The position numbers and the translations under genes are program-made. A stretch of 64,000 bases of DNA from Blakeslea trispora (taxonomy: Eukaryota > Mucoromycota > Mucoromycetes > Mucorales > Choanephoraceae), in assembly GCA_025331445.1 (NCBI GenBank), contig JAIWNE010000121.1, forward strand, positions 37,455 through 101,454, in the 5' to 3' direction. Positions 11,273-21,751 of the stretch are shown in pieces. The notes under the pieces are model-generated. The model did not search any database. It worked only from the letters and a program-made list of their open reading frames with translations, and was not told the origin of the DNA. Every line of letters begins with the position of its first letter. Position 1 is the first letter of the stretch.

Positions 11273-12618
11273 TGGAAAAAAAGATTTATGTATAAAAGGT
11301 AACAGAAGAGTGGAAATAGGAAGCTATGTTGTAATTTAAATATGATCTCTTTCTTACCAATTTGTAAATCTGGGTACACAATGTCAACATTGCTTGTATG
11401 ACCGAGAGAAAATTTTTTCTTCAACAGAATTATTAAACGCAGCTTCTTTTTTATTCTTTCTTTTCCTTTTTTCTCTCGTTTTTTATTTTATTTTATGTAG
11501 TAAGTTTTATTTTCGCTTTTACAGATAATATAGTCTTAATCTTTGTATTTTTATTAGATAATCACTAGTATCTTTCAAGAGAAGAGGTTAGTATTACACT
11601 GTTTATTCAAGCACCTAATTTACATGAACTTTTCGTAGATTACCTGTCTGTGTTGCCACTGATTTTTGGTTTTGAGGTTGGTATTAATCGTAACTATATA
11701 ATTATCTCCTTTGCATTTGACTAAAGTTTTTTGTTTATTTAAATTGCCTTCTTCAGGGAACGTCTTTCTTTGTGGGTTCTTTTGATGGGTGAATTTTTGG
11801 TAAGTATTATCACGTATCATTGTTTTTATCAGCTCTCTAACAATTTCATTTCTAGAATTGTACCGCGTCTGTTTTCGCTCTCTGTTCTTCCAGGCTTTTT
11901 GCGCTATTGAACAAGATTGCTCCTCTGTGTGGCGTTTCAAGCGTTTTTGCTAAAAAACTGGCCCCTAGACGATAGCCTGGTGAAGGTAAGTGCAAGGGTG
12001 GAAATCCACGGCATCCCATGCCAATTCCGCTCTTTTTAGTCATATCTAGGCCAGTAAAATGGTCGTTTTAGTAGAACATGATGTATATATATATCAATAA
12101 TTTAAATAAAGAGCCCAATTAAAAAGCATTTAAAAAAGCGCAAAAATTTATTTTAATCATATAAAGTGAAAGAAGTAAAGAATTAGTACTACCTAAAGCT
12201 AAAGAAGCATCCAAATAAAGGTATCATCGTTAGAAAGATGAGCGAATAGCAAAAGGAAAGGAAGCGTCTAATGAATGTAAATTGTAACGTGGAACAAGGC
12301 TAAAGAAAAGAAGTATGTCCCGAAGGATGTACAAACTAAAATCAAAGGTCCGTTTAAGGAAGGTCAGCCAAGGGTTCGTCTGTAAGAAGGGCGAATCATC
12401 AAAAGGTATGAGACGTCTTATCCACAAGAAAAGAATGAGGATGAGACGGTAGCTTGTATATGACACACACTGTGAATGAGACGTGATGAGAACGTCTCAT
12501 CCACATTTTGTATTAGACGGGCGTTTGTTTTTTTTTACACAGTGTGGATGAGACGGTGATGAGACCGTCTCACCTACGTCTAACCGACATCTCATACTCA
12601 CCAAATTGATTAGAGTGT

Positions 12619-13274
12619 TCTAATGCAAGACTTGCCACTAGAAATAGAAATGAAACTGAGAAGTGAAGCTAAGCAATTCAAGAAAAGAAGAAGGTTCTCT
12701 CCAATATTTAAAAGAAATCAAGAGCGAAGAAAAAGATCTAAGAAAGGATAACAAGCATTCAGCATAATCTATTACAATTATTATGCATATATTTTATTAC
12801 TTATTTTTATCATCCATCAGTACAGTTACCCTTTTAGCTTTAGCATAGAAATAGTTAGAAAAGTATAAATATAAGAATAGTTCAAAGAAATAAAGGGTAT
12901 CGTCATTCACTCTTCTAAAAAATAACTTTCTGTAAAACTTTCCTTTTTGGGTATACTTCTTTAAATAATCTAGTATACAACTACAGCTTTAAGGGTACTT
13001 CTTGATCACGTAACTTCGGGTTTAGAAACGAAACATCCACGCCAACTGCGAAACTTACACTTTCGCTTTTTCATTACTTTTAATCATTCGGGTCAAGTCA
13101 CGTGATCTACCCCTTCAAATTTTAGCCAATCAGAAGCCAGTATACTAAAGAAGTATATTAGCTTAACACCCAAATCAACAGTAACAACATAAATAACTTT
13201 CAGCGAAAGCGTAGACCTCTAGCAACAGTTACACCTATTTTTTTGTCGAGTTGTTTTGAAAGTTACTTTTCGAG
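12619..13274. other. Spacer and LINE 5' leader
   Basis: AT-rich DNA between the palindrome end and the first ATG of the LINE. No gene seen. The LINE 5' end probably falls in the last 100 bp or so, but no target duplication was identified to fix it. Confidence 0.4.
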
Positions 13275-14209
13275 ATGACTTCACCATTGCAATCACATGC
13301 ACCTATCTCCTTTGTTCGCAACTCACAAGTTGACTTGGAACAACTTCAAGATCTCGTGTTGCAGTTGCAACAACAAGTTCAACAACATGATGGGCTCTTC
13401 AAACATATTGAATCTCTTCAAGAAAAAAATTTTCCCTAGAGGAAAAAAATAAAAAATTAGCTACTGAGAATGAAAGACTTCTCAAATTGGTTGACAATCA
13501 GGTGACCGTACCTGATTCCCAAGTCTCTGTTGCCTCCAATGGTATCTCTGCTTCTTCCTAGGCCGCTGCTGCTGCCAAGCCCGCTGTCTCTCCTCCTCCT
13601 GCACCTGCCAAGAAGGTACGTGCACCTTCAACCAAGAAGCGTGCAGCAATTGCTCGTTTCTTTGTAAGCTCTGGGGCCAAAGGTCCTCAAGGCTTTAAGT
13701 ACGTCTACCTTGGGCGTTCCAGAAAGATCAATAGATCTGAAGTTCGCTCTCGTCTTCGTCGTATTGGCGTTGACACTGGTCGAGTTCTCGACATTTCCTT
13801 TCCTGCCTCTGGTGTTCTTGGTGTGCTCATGCATGTTCAGTATGTGGAGCAATTCACTGCTGTCATGCAGAAAGCCGGTGCTGAACTCATCACGGATTTC
13901 GATCCTCTAAGCCCTGCCCACCTCGCCGATCCCGAGTTCTCCTCTCTCTCTGACGTTGAAAGAGAACAACAAATGCTCGAGTTGGTACGTGATCGTGCCA
14001 TCTCTACTCTCTCTTTCCTCCGTCCTCTCGTTGTTTCTCCTGTTGCTCGCTCTTTCTTGGAGTGGGGCTGGATTGATGACGATGATGTCAAGATGTGCGT
14101 CGCTGCTGCTGAAGCTAGGCTTCCAAAGACCTCTTCCCCCTCCTCTCAGTTTGCTTTCCGCACTGACCCTCAGGTTGACTCTGACGTTGGCTCTAATATG
14201 GAACTTTAA
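13275..14209 (+). pseudogene. LINE 1 ORF1, frameshifted
   Basis: The ATG at 13275 opens a Gln/Leu-rich coiled-coil frame (LEQLQDLVLQLQQQ) that loses phase in an A-rich run near 13430; an in-frame TAG at 13559-13561 breaks the downstream frame. From there the reading is open to TAA at 14207-14209. This C-terminal half is homologous to ORF1 of LINE 2: KYVYLGRSRK with EYVYLPNKYR, and LITDFDPLS with VLTDFDPFS. The likely role is nucleic-acid-binding chaperone of the LINE particle. The stop overlaps the ORF2 start as TAATG. Confidence 0.75.
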
Positions 14210-14987
14210 TGAGTCCATCATCATCCCCCTCACATTCCTTTTATTTAAGTCTCTTTAATGCAAATGGCCTTAGTCAATCTACTGTCCATGATGTACTCTC
14301 CCATTCCACTCATTCTGACATTCTCTTTGTAACTGAAACCTGGCTCACAGCCGGCTATCTTCCTGTCAATTGGTCTCAGTACCATTTGTATGGATCAAAG
14401 GTAGTTGGTGCTAACAACCGTGGCCAAGGTGGAATTACTGCTCTCATTTCCCCTCACTGTCCTCATACCATCTCTCAACTTCCCTCCCTTAATGCATATA
14501 CTTTATCCTTGAAAATAGGTGCAGTCAATGTGCATTGTGTATATTTTCCACCCAGTATCTCTGACGATCTGGTGATATCCTCTCTCAAGCAAATCCCTCT
14601 TCATTCAGACACTATCATTTGTGGTGATTTCAATGCAAGAATGGGCTCTCGCACTGGCAACTCAAGAACTACTCCTCGTGGTGTTCGTTTGCAAACTCTT
14701 TGTAAACAACGCTCACTTGAAGTATTGAATGCTTCTCTAGCATATGGTGTTGCTACGTTTAGTACTTTTCGGCAGGAAGCTGAACATAGCAGTATCATCG
14801 ATCTTTTTCTGACGAATATCTCCTCATGGAATATGACTCATCTCAGTCTAACTGTAGAAACTGATCTGTCACTAGGTTCGCACCATAGGCTAATGACTCT
14901 GTCGTTTGACTATGTTCCACCTTTGGGATCTGGTGGTAACTCTGACGGCACTCTTGCTCCTAGAAAACTTTCACTACGGCTCAAGCG
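14209..14987 (+). pseudogene. LINE 1 ORF2, endonuclease segment
   Basis: Begins at the ATG that overlaps the ORF1 stop (TAATG). It encodes an AP-endonuclease-like fold: FVTETWL (catalytic Glu), IICGDFNARMGSR (Asp/Asn), SIIDLFLTN, and GSHHRLMTLSF in place of the usual SDH. This domain nicks target DNA for target-primed reverse transcription. The frame is cut at 14987 by the 2.6-kb insertion; on excision it would join the sequence from 17607 in frame. Confidence 0.85.
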
Positions 14988-17603
14988 GGTGGGCTGATGG
15001 CCCAAAAATTGGGCCCTACAGCCCAATCGGTCTACTAACAAATCGAATGGGCTAAAATTCGTTTAGCCCAATTTTGGTAGATTGGCCCATTTTTTGACTG
15101 CTTAAAAACATTAGTATACCGCTATGAAGGCCAATGATGATCGCTTATATAATTGAAGTGGAGCTTCAGCATCAAATGAAAATGCAAGCATTAAAGAGGT
15201 TTAAATGACCATGTTCTATGTGGATAAATAATAAACAGACTAATGGTTTGTCAGTATTCCTTTAAGTAAGCTTGAATACTACTGGATCATCTAGTATTAC
15301 AGGCCAATCATGTTCGTTACATTGCGTGTTTTCTATAATTGTAGGCAAATCAGGCTTTTTTAATTTTATTGATTTGAATCAAATAATTGCTATATATAGA
15401 TTCTTCTTTAGGCTGATTTGTAGCACAGATGTCCTTTTTGTAATAGGAATGCTGCATTGGGTATACTCAGATAGATTGGCATGCTTGGCTTTGATATAGG
15501 TACCTTTTAGGATCATAAGAAGCAGTATAGGAAGAAGAAAGATTTGATTTTCATGACTAGAGCCTTCAGTAAGCACATTAATCGCTTTGCAGTAGCTGCG
15601 CTTGAAAAAATATACAGCCTTAACCGAGAGTGATTTTTTTTTCGTAATTTTTTTTTTCTTGACAGCCAACTTGGAGCAACATTCAAGGTCATGAGCAACA
15701 CCTAGTAAGAGATCACTCGACACCAGTACATACAAGAGTCAGAAACAATAGAAGTAGAAAGCAAATAGCATAGAAAGTCTAAAAACACAAAAAAATAAAG
15801 ATGAGACGCGATCCTTTACACATGTACTTTGTCATGAGCATGTTGATTCCGTTAGTTGCGATTAGGTACCTCATGAATCCAGTCAACAGTGAGAGCAATA
15901 GTCAGAAGTAAACAGTTGATAAAGAGGGGTTCATTTGGTAAGATAGTCAAGTCAAAATAATCTGGAAGCGGTATTTCACTTGTCACGAAAGAAATTCAAA
16001 GAGATGAGGCAACCTCATTTGAGATGAAACACACATGTAAGCATGAGCAAAGGCGAGAAGACACAAAAAGAAGAAAAAAATAAGCAGTAAAGTTGGAAAG
16101 AACTCCAAGTTCAATCAAAAAGAGATTTGGCAACCTTTAAAAGCACAGACCATAGTAGTGGAAGGAGAATAGGCGGATAAAGAGCATTTCTTGAAGATGA
16201 GGTAAAGAGATGGCGACATGAGAAGAGACCAAGTACCCTGAACGACGGTATAGTAAAGAGGAAAAGTATTTCTTGAAGCTTGGATAATGATCAGTGATAA
16301 TGACGGAACAGGCAGACCAAATGAGCACACAAGAAAGAAGACAGACATGAACAGATCAGACATAGGATGGAAATACAATAAGCAGTTGAATATCTGGTTA
16401 CGAAGAGGTTTCATGTCGATGACTACGAATAGAGAAATTTAGTGAATGCAATGTGCACAATAGCATTTGATCAGATAACTAAGGAAATCGAAGGAATTCG
16501 GGCAAGAAATATTTGAGCAGAGGCATCGATCCTGATAGGCAGCATAGATAGACATGGTATTCAGGTTTCAGTCAAAGAAGTATAAGTTTGAGCAACATGG
16601 TATAAAGCAGACAGCATGGATAAAAAAGTCATGGATGAGGCGGTAAAAAGTAGCACAGATGAGGGTGAGATGAATAAGGGATTGTCTACTAGAATCCATG
16701 ATAAGTGGTTGTATAAGTGTATAAAATGTTGAAGACAAGCAAATGCATACTAATAAGAAGATCGAAGCTGCAAAGAAATGAGAAGAGAAGCGTAGTCGAG
16801 GTGTTAGAATGTTGCTATGATAAGGTGATATACATGAAGCTAGTGTGAAATAAGAGAGTCAGTAATGTTGATGGATTATAAAATATTTGTAAAAAAAAAA
16901 AAAAAAAAAAAAGATAAAAGTGCTTACCGTTTGCTGTGCATTTAAAGAAAAAAAAGAAAGAAAAAAGAAAATGGGGGATTGAAAAAAATAGCCAGTATAT
17001 ATGAAAAATATGACAGTGATGGGAAGAAAGTATGATTTCATTGACAGATTCAAGCTAAAATTGTACTGAAATGGGAAATGTCTTGGATTTGCATAAAGAG
17101 CAATTCTTATTGTAGAATGAATGGTAATTTTTGTCTATAAAGAGCTAAACACATTTAGCAATGTAATATGATGGTATTTAGTTCTTTTGCCTAAAACGAT
17201 TCTCCCAAAATAGCCTGACCCCCAACTTCCTAATTAGCATGCTTTTTGCATGAAATACTCATTGTTTGTCCCCCATTTTAGCTCATGGCAATTTCGCACT
17301 CATGCATGACTTTTTTTTTCTTTTGATTTTTAATATTTCTGCTAAAAAGCAGCTTGTCTGATATTTTTTTGGCACTTAGAATTTATTTTAAAGAAATTCG
17401 ATGGATGAAAATAGCACGCACTTGGTCAACCTTTCCAATCTGCTTCAAACTTTTAACTAAACAACCTTGAACATGTAGGAATACAATGAACTAAAAAAAT
17501 CGAATCGTTTATTTACTAAATCCATCAAATCTGCTCTCCAAAACTTATCGTTTGGGCCAAACTACCATTTTTTGGGCCAAACTACCACAAATTAAATTTT
17601 CTT
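14988..17603. mobile_element. Unclassified 2.6-kb insertion in LINE ORF2
   Basis: Bounded by GCG at 14985-14987 and 17604-17606; deleting the insert and one GCG fuses the LINE frame perfectly, so the borders are well supported. The left end has two successive hairpins, 14991-15024 (GGGCT...GGCCC arms) and 15048-15070 (TGGGCTAAA/TTTAGCCCA). The right end has two 20-bp direct repeats beginning TTTGGGCCAAACTACCA at 17551 and 17571, loosely inverted relative to GGTAGATTGGCCCA at about 15077. No transposase or other protein is recognisable. A 3-bp duplication fits CACTA or PIF-type insertion, but the ends match neither. Non-autonomous element of unknown class. Confidence 0.7.
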
Positions 17604-17606
17604 GCG

Positions 17607-18224
17607 CTGTAGTGTTTGGAACCTCTCACGTTTAAGTGAGTTGGAACCTTTAGCTCTTTTTAGGAGTAAGTTTGCTTCCTTGGTCTCTGGTCTGTCTCTG
17701 ACTCTGGATTCCCTGGTTTCTGACCCACCACTAACTCGGCCTGATATCGATGCGCTGAATGCCACTCTTAATGAGTGCTTCTACGTAGCTTTGGACGGTT
17801 CGATAGGTGTGAAGGTCAATGGTCCTGGTCGTTGGTGGAAAAAGTGCTGGACAGAAGAAATAGAAACTGCTGCAAAAAAGCGTGATCAGTGTTTTGGTCG
17901 TTGGCGTCATGCTGTTGGTGTTGACAAAGCCTTCTGGTGGAATCAACATAAAGATGCTCATCGTCACTTTCGCCGCCTCATCTCCGCTGCTAAACGTCTC
18001 TCTTGGAAGAACTTTTGTGATTCTTTAGAAAAAGACTTTAAAAAAGCTATTTCTACTCTTGCGCGTATTAAACGTCGCCGTGACTGCTCCTCGTCCTTTA
18101 GTCATGCTGATGGTCCTCAAGCAGCCGTATCTGTTATGGCCGATCATCTAGCCTCTGTCTATAGTGGCTCTCTCCTCCCCTCCGCTTCTCGTCCCCCCCC
18201 TACTCCCTCTTTAAGTAGTTCAGC
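17607..18224 (+). pseudogene. LINE 1 ORF2, segment between endonuclease and RT
   Basis: Open frame continuing ORF2 downstream of the 2.6-kb insertion. It holds the basic linker that precedes the reverse transcriptase (WWKKCWTEEI, RHFRRLISAAKRLSWKNF, then the start of the RT region). It is cut at 18224 by the Gypsy LTR and resumes after 23926 with SAPFTLSDSDKE in the same sense. Confidence 0.8.
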
Positions 18225-18667
18225 TGTGGTGTTTTAGGGTTGTAGTGATATAAACGTGTTAAAGAAGAATAGAGTGAGACAAAGAAAGTACTTTGAGAAT
18301 GTTTGTAGTGTTTTATTTCTTGTTAAGATTGGAAGAAGAGTTTCATAAGTTATCACTACAACTACTATTTATACATGTCACAGTTATTTACAGCTTGTAC
18401 TAAATTAGTGTACTTAGTCTATATGATTACATCACTCTCATCATTTACTTGTCTTTATATGACTTAATTAGATGAATGATGTTATGGAGTGATTGAGTCG
18501 GATTCTGTATATTGAGAACCTTATTGACTTTACTTCAGATGCTTTATTTAGTAAGGATTTACAGGGATTGATTTCATTATGTCTGATGTTATTATCCTTA
18601 TGACTTATTTGGTTTACATGTTACCTTATTGTCATTGTTGAGACTTAAATGTGCTCAGATCACCACA
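18225..18667 (-). repeat. 3' LTR of the Gypsy element
   Basis: 443 bp, same length as the other LTR and identical to it by eye. TG...CA ends with 7-bp terminal inverted repeat TGTGGTG/CACCACA. Confidence 0.95.
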
Positions 18668-18716
18668 TTATCCCCACCCAGGCTTTGTCAGATGCCGTCA
18701 AGCTTATTGTTAGATC

Positions 18717-21605
18717 TTAAAGTTTTCTCTTTTTATTTCTAGAGCTTATTTGATCTGAGTTGTTTCTTGACGATCTTCTCTTATTACCCGGAGCATGGTT
18801 TATTTGTGTTTGCTGATCTGTCAATTCCTTAATGAGCTTATTCTTAGCTTTATTGATGGCTTTAGTACTCTCAGGAATTTTACCGATTCTTCTCCAGTAT
18901 TCCGTTATAAATTTCGGATCTGTGAAGTTACTAGCAGGTTCCCAACTATCTTCAGATTCATCATAGTTCAACCATCTACAGCGATAGAGATAGTTGTTCT
19001 TATTATCCTTTTTGTGTCCTATTATGGCTTCCACTTCATAGTATTTTTCTTCTTTGGGAAGTATCTCATCGGATACAACCTTTAATAAAGAAGGTGGATA
19101 ATTCCTAGGTTCAATGAATCCTTTTTCATTCTTTAATACATATGATCCTCCGATAGTTTTATTAACAACCTTATAGAACCCTTTATAATGAGGATCAAGC
19201 TTATTTTGCTTATCGGTTACTAGAATCATAACAGTGGCATTTATAGGTATGTCCTGTATTTTATGCTTTGCATCGAATTTTTCTTTTTGTTTATCTGTGA
19301 CACGTTTAACTTGCTCATACACTGCGGGGTAGACTACTTCAGTCATAAATTTTATTTTATTCTGGAGGTCCTTATTTATTTTTTCCTCTGTTGGCTTATC
19401 TTTTTCCTGACTAAAATCTTCAAAGTCATTTGGATTTCTGCCAAACATTAACGAGAAAGGAGTGCTTTTTGTGCGGATATTGTATTTACTGTTTAGGAAC
19501 AACTGAGTTGGACCAACCATACAATCCCATTCAGCTACGTTACCGTTTATTTGTTTCTTAATAGTCTTTACAGCAGACTGAACAGCTCTCTCACTTGCTC
19601 CATTACCTCTAGGGTGGTATTGAGAGATTAACGCGTGTTCGAAACCTATATGGGTTTTTATTGTAGCTATCAAGGAGTTTACAAATTCAGTGCCATGATC
19701 ACTCTGAAGTTTACGCATAGGACCAAAGGTGCAAATGACATTTAATATCTCGATTGCAATTGTTGCAGCTGACTTATCTGGAATAGCTCTTAAGAAATAG
19801 AACTTACTCGCTATGTCAATCATTACCAACAAGTACTCATCACCACGAGTAGAGGTTGTAAACGGACCAGCTAAATCAATTCCCCAACTGTCACCAGGAA
19901 GGGTAGCTAATACTGGCCTTAATGGATTATACCCCTTTTGTGTTATATTATGACGCTGACATTGTATGCAGGCCTTTACTAAGTCAATTGCTTCATTCTT
20001 TAGTTTACTCCAGAAGTATCCTTTACGCTTCAATGCATTTACTAGAGCTTCACTTCCAAAGTGCCCTTTATTATGCTCTTGAATCAGGAGATTTTTACGT
20101 TCTTCCTGAGTGGCGGGTGTGAAATATTCACCACTACTCTCATCGGGTAAGACTTCTTTACTGGCAGCACTATTACGCATAACCAGCTTATCCCCACCCA
20201 GTTCATTTGACGATGGAAAAGCGTTCTCATATAGCCTGGACAGAGCATCAGGTAAAACGTTAGAGATACCAGGCAAATGAACGATCTTAAAGTCATACTG
20301 GAGAATTATATCCAACCAGGATATCATCATGGGGTTTGCAATACGTTGAGTGTGCAGAGAGGTAAGTGATTGATGATCCGTGAATAGAATGAATCGGGAT
20401 CCATAGATATACTTGTGAAAACGCTTCAGCGAAAAGACTAGTGCTAGTAGTTCTCTTTTATTTGCTGAATAATTACGCTCACTTTTCGACAAGCTTTTTG
20501 CAATAAAGGATATATATTTTGTTTTACCATCAACCTTTTGGTACAATACTGCGCCTATACCAGTGTTCGAAGCATCGCAAGCTATACAGAAAGGAGCATT
20601 CATGTCAGGATAGGATAATACAGTATCGCTTATCAGTGCCTTTTTTAGATTATCAAAAGCCAGTTGATGTTTATCATTCCTTATTTTATCCAACGATTTC
20701 TCATTGCGAAGTGAATCCAAAGGAGCCATCATAGTAGCAACATGAGGAATCAAATTGCGGAAATAGTTAATAAGACCACAGTAGCGCATAATGTCTTTTC
20801 CTGTTTTAGGTCTAGGGAATTCTAGAACATTGACAAGTTTACGACGATCCATACTGATACCTTGAGGTGAAATGTGAAAGCCAAGTAAATAGATTTCCGA
20901 CTGGAAGAAATGACAATTCTTAGGATTCAGCTTCAGGTTTACTTCAGTTAATCTTTGAATCACTTGTCTTAGATGTTCTTTATGTTCTTCGATTGTTTTA
21001 CTTGCACACACAATATCATCAACAAAGTATCTTACGAAGGGCATATTGGCCAATGCAATACTCATTGTTCTCTGAAATTGTGAACTTACATGTTTAATGC
21101 CAAATACAGTGCCGATTGGCTTATACTGTACTCCGCGCCATGTGAAGCTTAATTTATGTGCGTCTGCAGGATTGAGCTTAAGTGAGTTGAAAGCAGATTT
21201 AAGATCCAAAGTAGAGTATACTTTAGCACCTTGAAGATCTTCAAAGAGTTCCCCAATTACTGGCAAAGGCATACGATCAACAGACTTTAATAGACTATTT
21301 ATATGACGAGGATCATGACAGACACGATAGCCAGTTATTTCACCTTTACCGTCAGTTTTCTTTACTACAGTTAATGGTGTATTCCATGCAGTGTTTGCAG
21401 GAGCCTTTTCAATAATACCATTATCAAACCATTCCTTCACTTGATTATCTACCACCTCCATCATTTTGAGAGGTACAGGATAAGGTGCCTTGTAACCAAT
21501 CGCATCAGGAGGAGTGTCAAGATGAACTACACTTTCGGGGATAGTACAAAAGGAGCCTTTAGGAATTGACTGATTTTCATCGATAAATGGCTGAATGAAT
21601 TCCAT
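18717..21605 (-). CDS. Gypsy pol: RT, RNase H, integrase, chromodomain
   Basis: 962 codons of pol. The RT has STLDLKSAF (first catalytic Asp, residue 134) and FVDD (194-197). RNase H begins near residue 345 (ACDASNTGIGAVLYQ). The integrase has an HHCC finger ending CIQCQRHN, then the D-D-E core WGIDLAGP, LQSDHGTEF and HPRGNGASER. A chromodomain lies near residues 860-915 (YRCRWLNYDESEDSWEP), which in chromoviruses steers integration to modified chromatin. The frame continues upstream of the first Met to about 21750, where a -1 shift from the gag-protease frame is needed. No internal stops, so the enzymes may be functional. Confidence 0.95.
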   Translation of the reverse strand: MEFIQPFIDENQSIPKGSFCTIPESVVHLDTPPDAIGYKAPYPVPLKMMEVVDNQVKEWFDNGIIEKAPANTAWNTPLTVVKKTDGKGEITGYRVCHDPRHINSLLKSVDRMPLPVIGELFEDLQGAKVYSTLDLKSAFNSLKLNPADAHKLSFTWRGVQYKPIGTVFGIKHVSSQFQRTMSIALANMPFVRYFVDDIVCASKTIEEHKEHLRQVIQRLTEVNLKLNPKNCHFFQSEIYLLGFHISPQGISMDRRKLVNVLEFPRPKTGKDIMRYCGLINYFRNLIPHVATMMAPLDSLRNEKSLDKIRNDKHQLAFDNLKKALISDTVLSYPDMNAPFCIACDASNTGIGAVLYQKVDGKTKYISFIAKSLSKSERNYSANKRELLALVFSLKRFHKYIYGSRFILFTDHQSLTSLHTQRIANPMMISWLDIILQYDFKIVHLPGISNVLPDALSRLYENAFPSSNELGGDKLVMRNSAASKEVLPDESSGEYFTPATQEERKNLLIQEHNKGHFGSEALVNALKRKGYFWSKLKNEAIDLVKACIQCQRHNITQKGYNPLRPVLATLPGDSWGIDLAGPFTTSTRGDEYLLVMIDIASKFYFLRAIPDKSAATIAIEILNVICTFGPMRKLQSDHGTEFVNSLIATIKTHIGFEHALISQYHPRGNGASERAVQSAVKTIKKQINGNVAEWDCMVGPTQLFLNSKYNIRTKSTPFSLMFGRNPNDFEDFSQEKDKPTEEKINKDLQNKIKFMTEVVYPAVYEQVKRVTDKQKEKFDAKHKIQDIPINATVMILVTDKQNKLDPHYKGFYKVVNKTIGGSYVLKNEKGFIEPRNYPPSLLKVVSDEILPKEEKYYEVEAIIGHKKDNKNNYLYRCRWLNYDESEDSWEPASNFTDPKFITEYWRRIGKIPESTKAINKAKNKLIKELTDQQTQINHAPGNKRRSSRNNSDQISSRNKKRKL

Positions 21606-21751
21606 TGCTGACTTGTATTGATCAGCATCACAAGCAGGATTATCTTCATTCTTTTCTAATTCTTCCGAAAGAGATTCGAGAAGTTCACTCTTGTTATTGT
21701 AGCGTCTATCAGCTTCAAGTACTTCTTTACTAGAATCCTGGTCATCATACT

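Larger units (their letters stand above)
5375..12618. mobile_element. Giant inverted-repeat CACTA-type derivative
   Basis: Two arms, about 5375-8940 and 9003-12618, are reverse complements over about 3.6 kb with scattered substitutions and small indels, around a spacer of roughly 60 bp. Both outer ends read ACACTCTAATCAATTTGG inward. Subterminal DNA is full of GAGACG/CGTCTCAT motifs, a design typical of CACTA ends. Each arm holds the accessory gene transcribed inward and a convergent ORF equal to only the C-terminal part of a tnp2 transposase; the catalytic core is missing. I see no target duplication. The left arm lacks about 80 bp present in the right arm (about 12409-12489). Classing it as a CACTA derivative rests on its genes; how it formed is inference. 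Confidence 0.85.
9003..12618 (-). repeat. Right arm of 7.2-kb palindrome
   Basis: Reverse complement of the left arm. Both of its ORFs carry one-base deletions relative to the left arm, so this arm appears to be decaying. It keeps about 80 bp of subterminal sequence lost from the left arm between two ACGTCTCAT repeats. Confidence 0.95.

Noticed and set aside
5375..12618. Palindrome as an assembly or chimera artefact
   Set aside because: The arms differ by many substitutions, one-base indels and an 80-bp deletion, which a duplicated-read artefact would not produce. Long reads would still be welcome.
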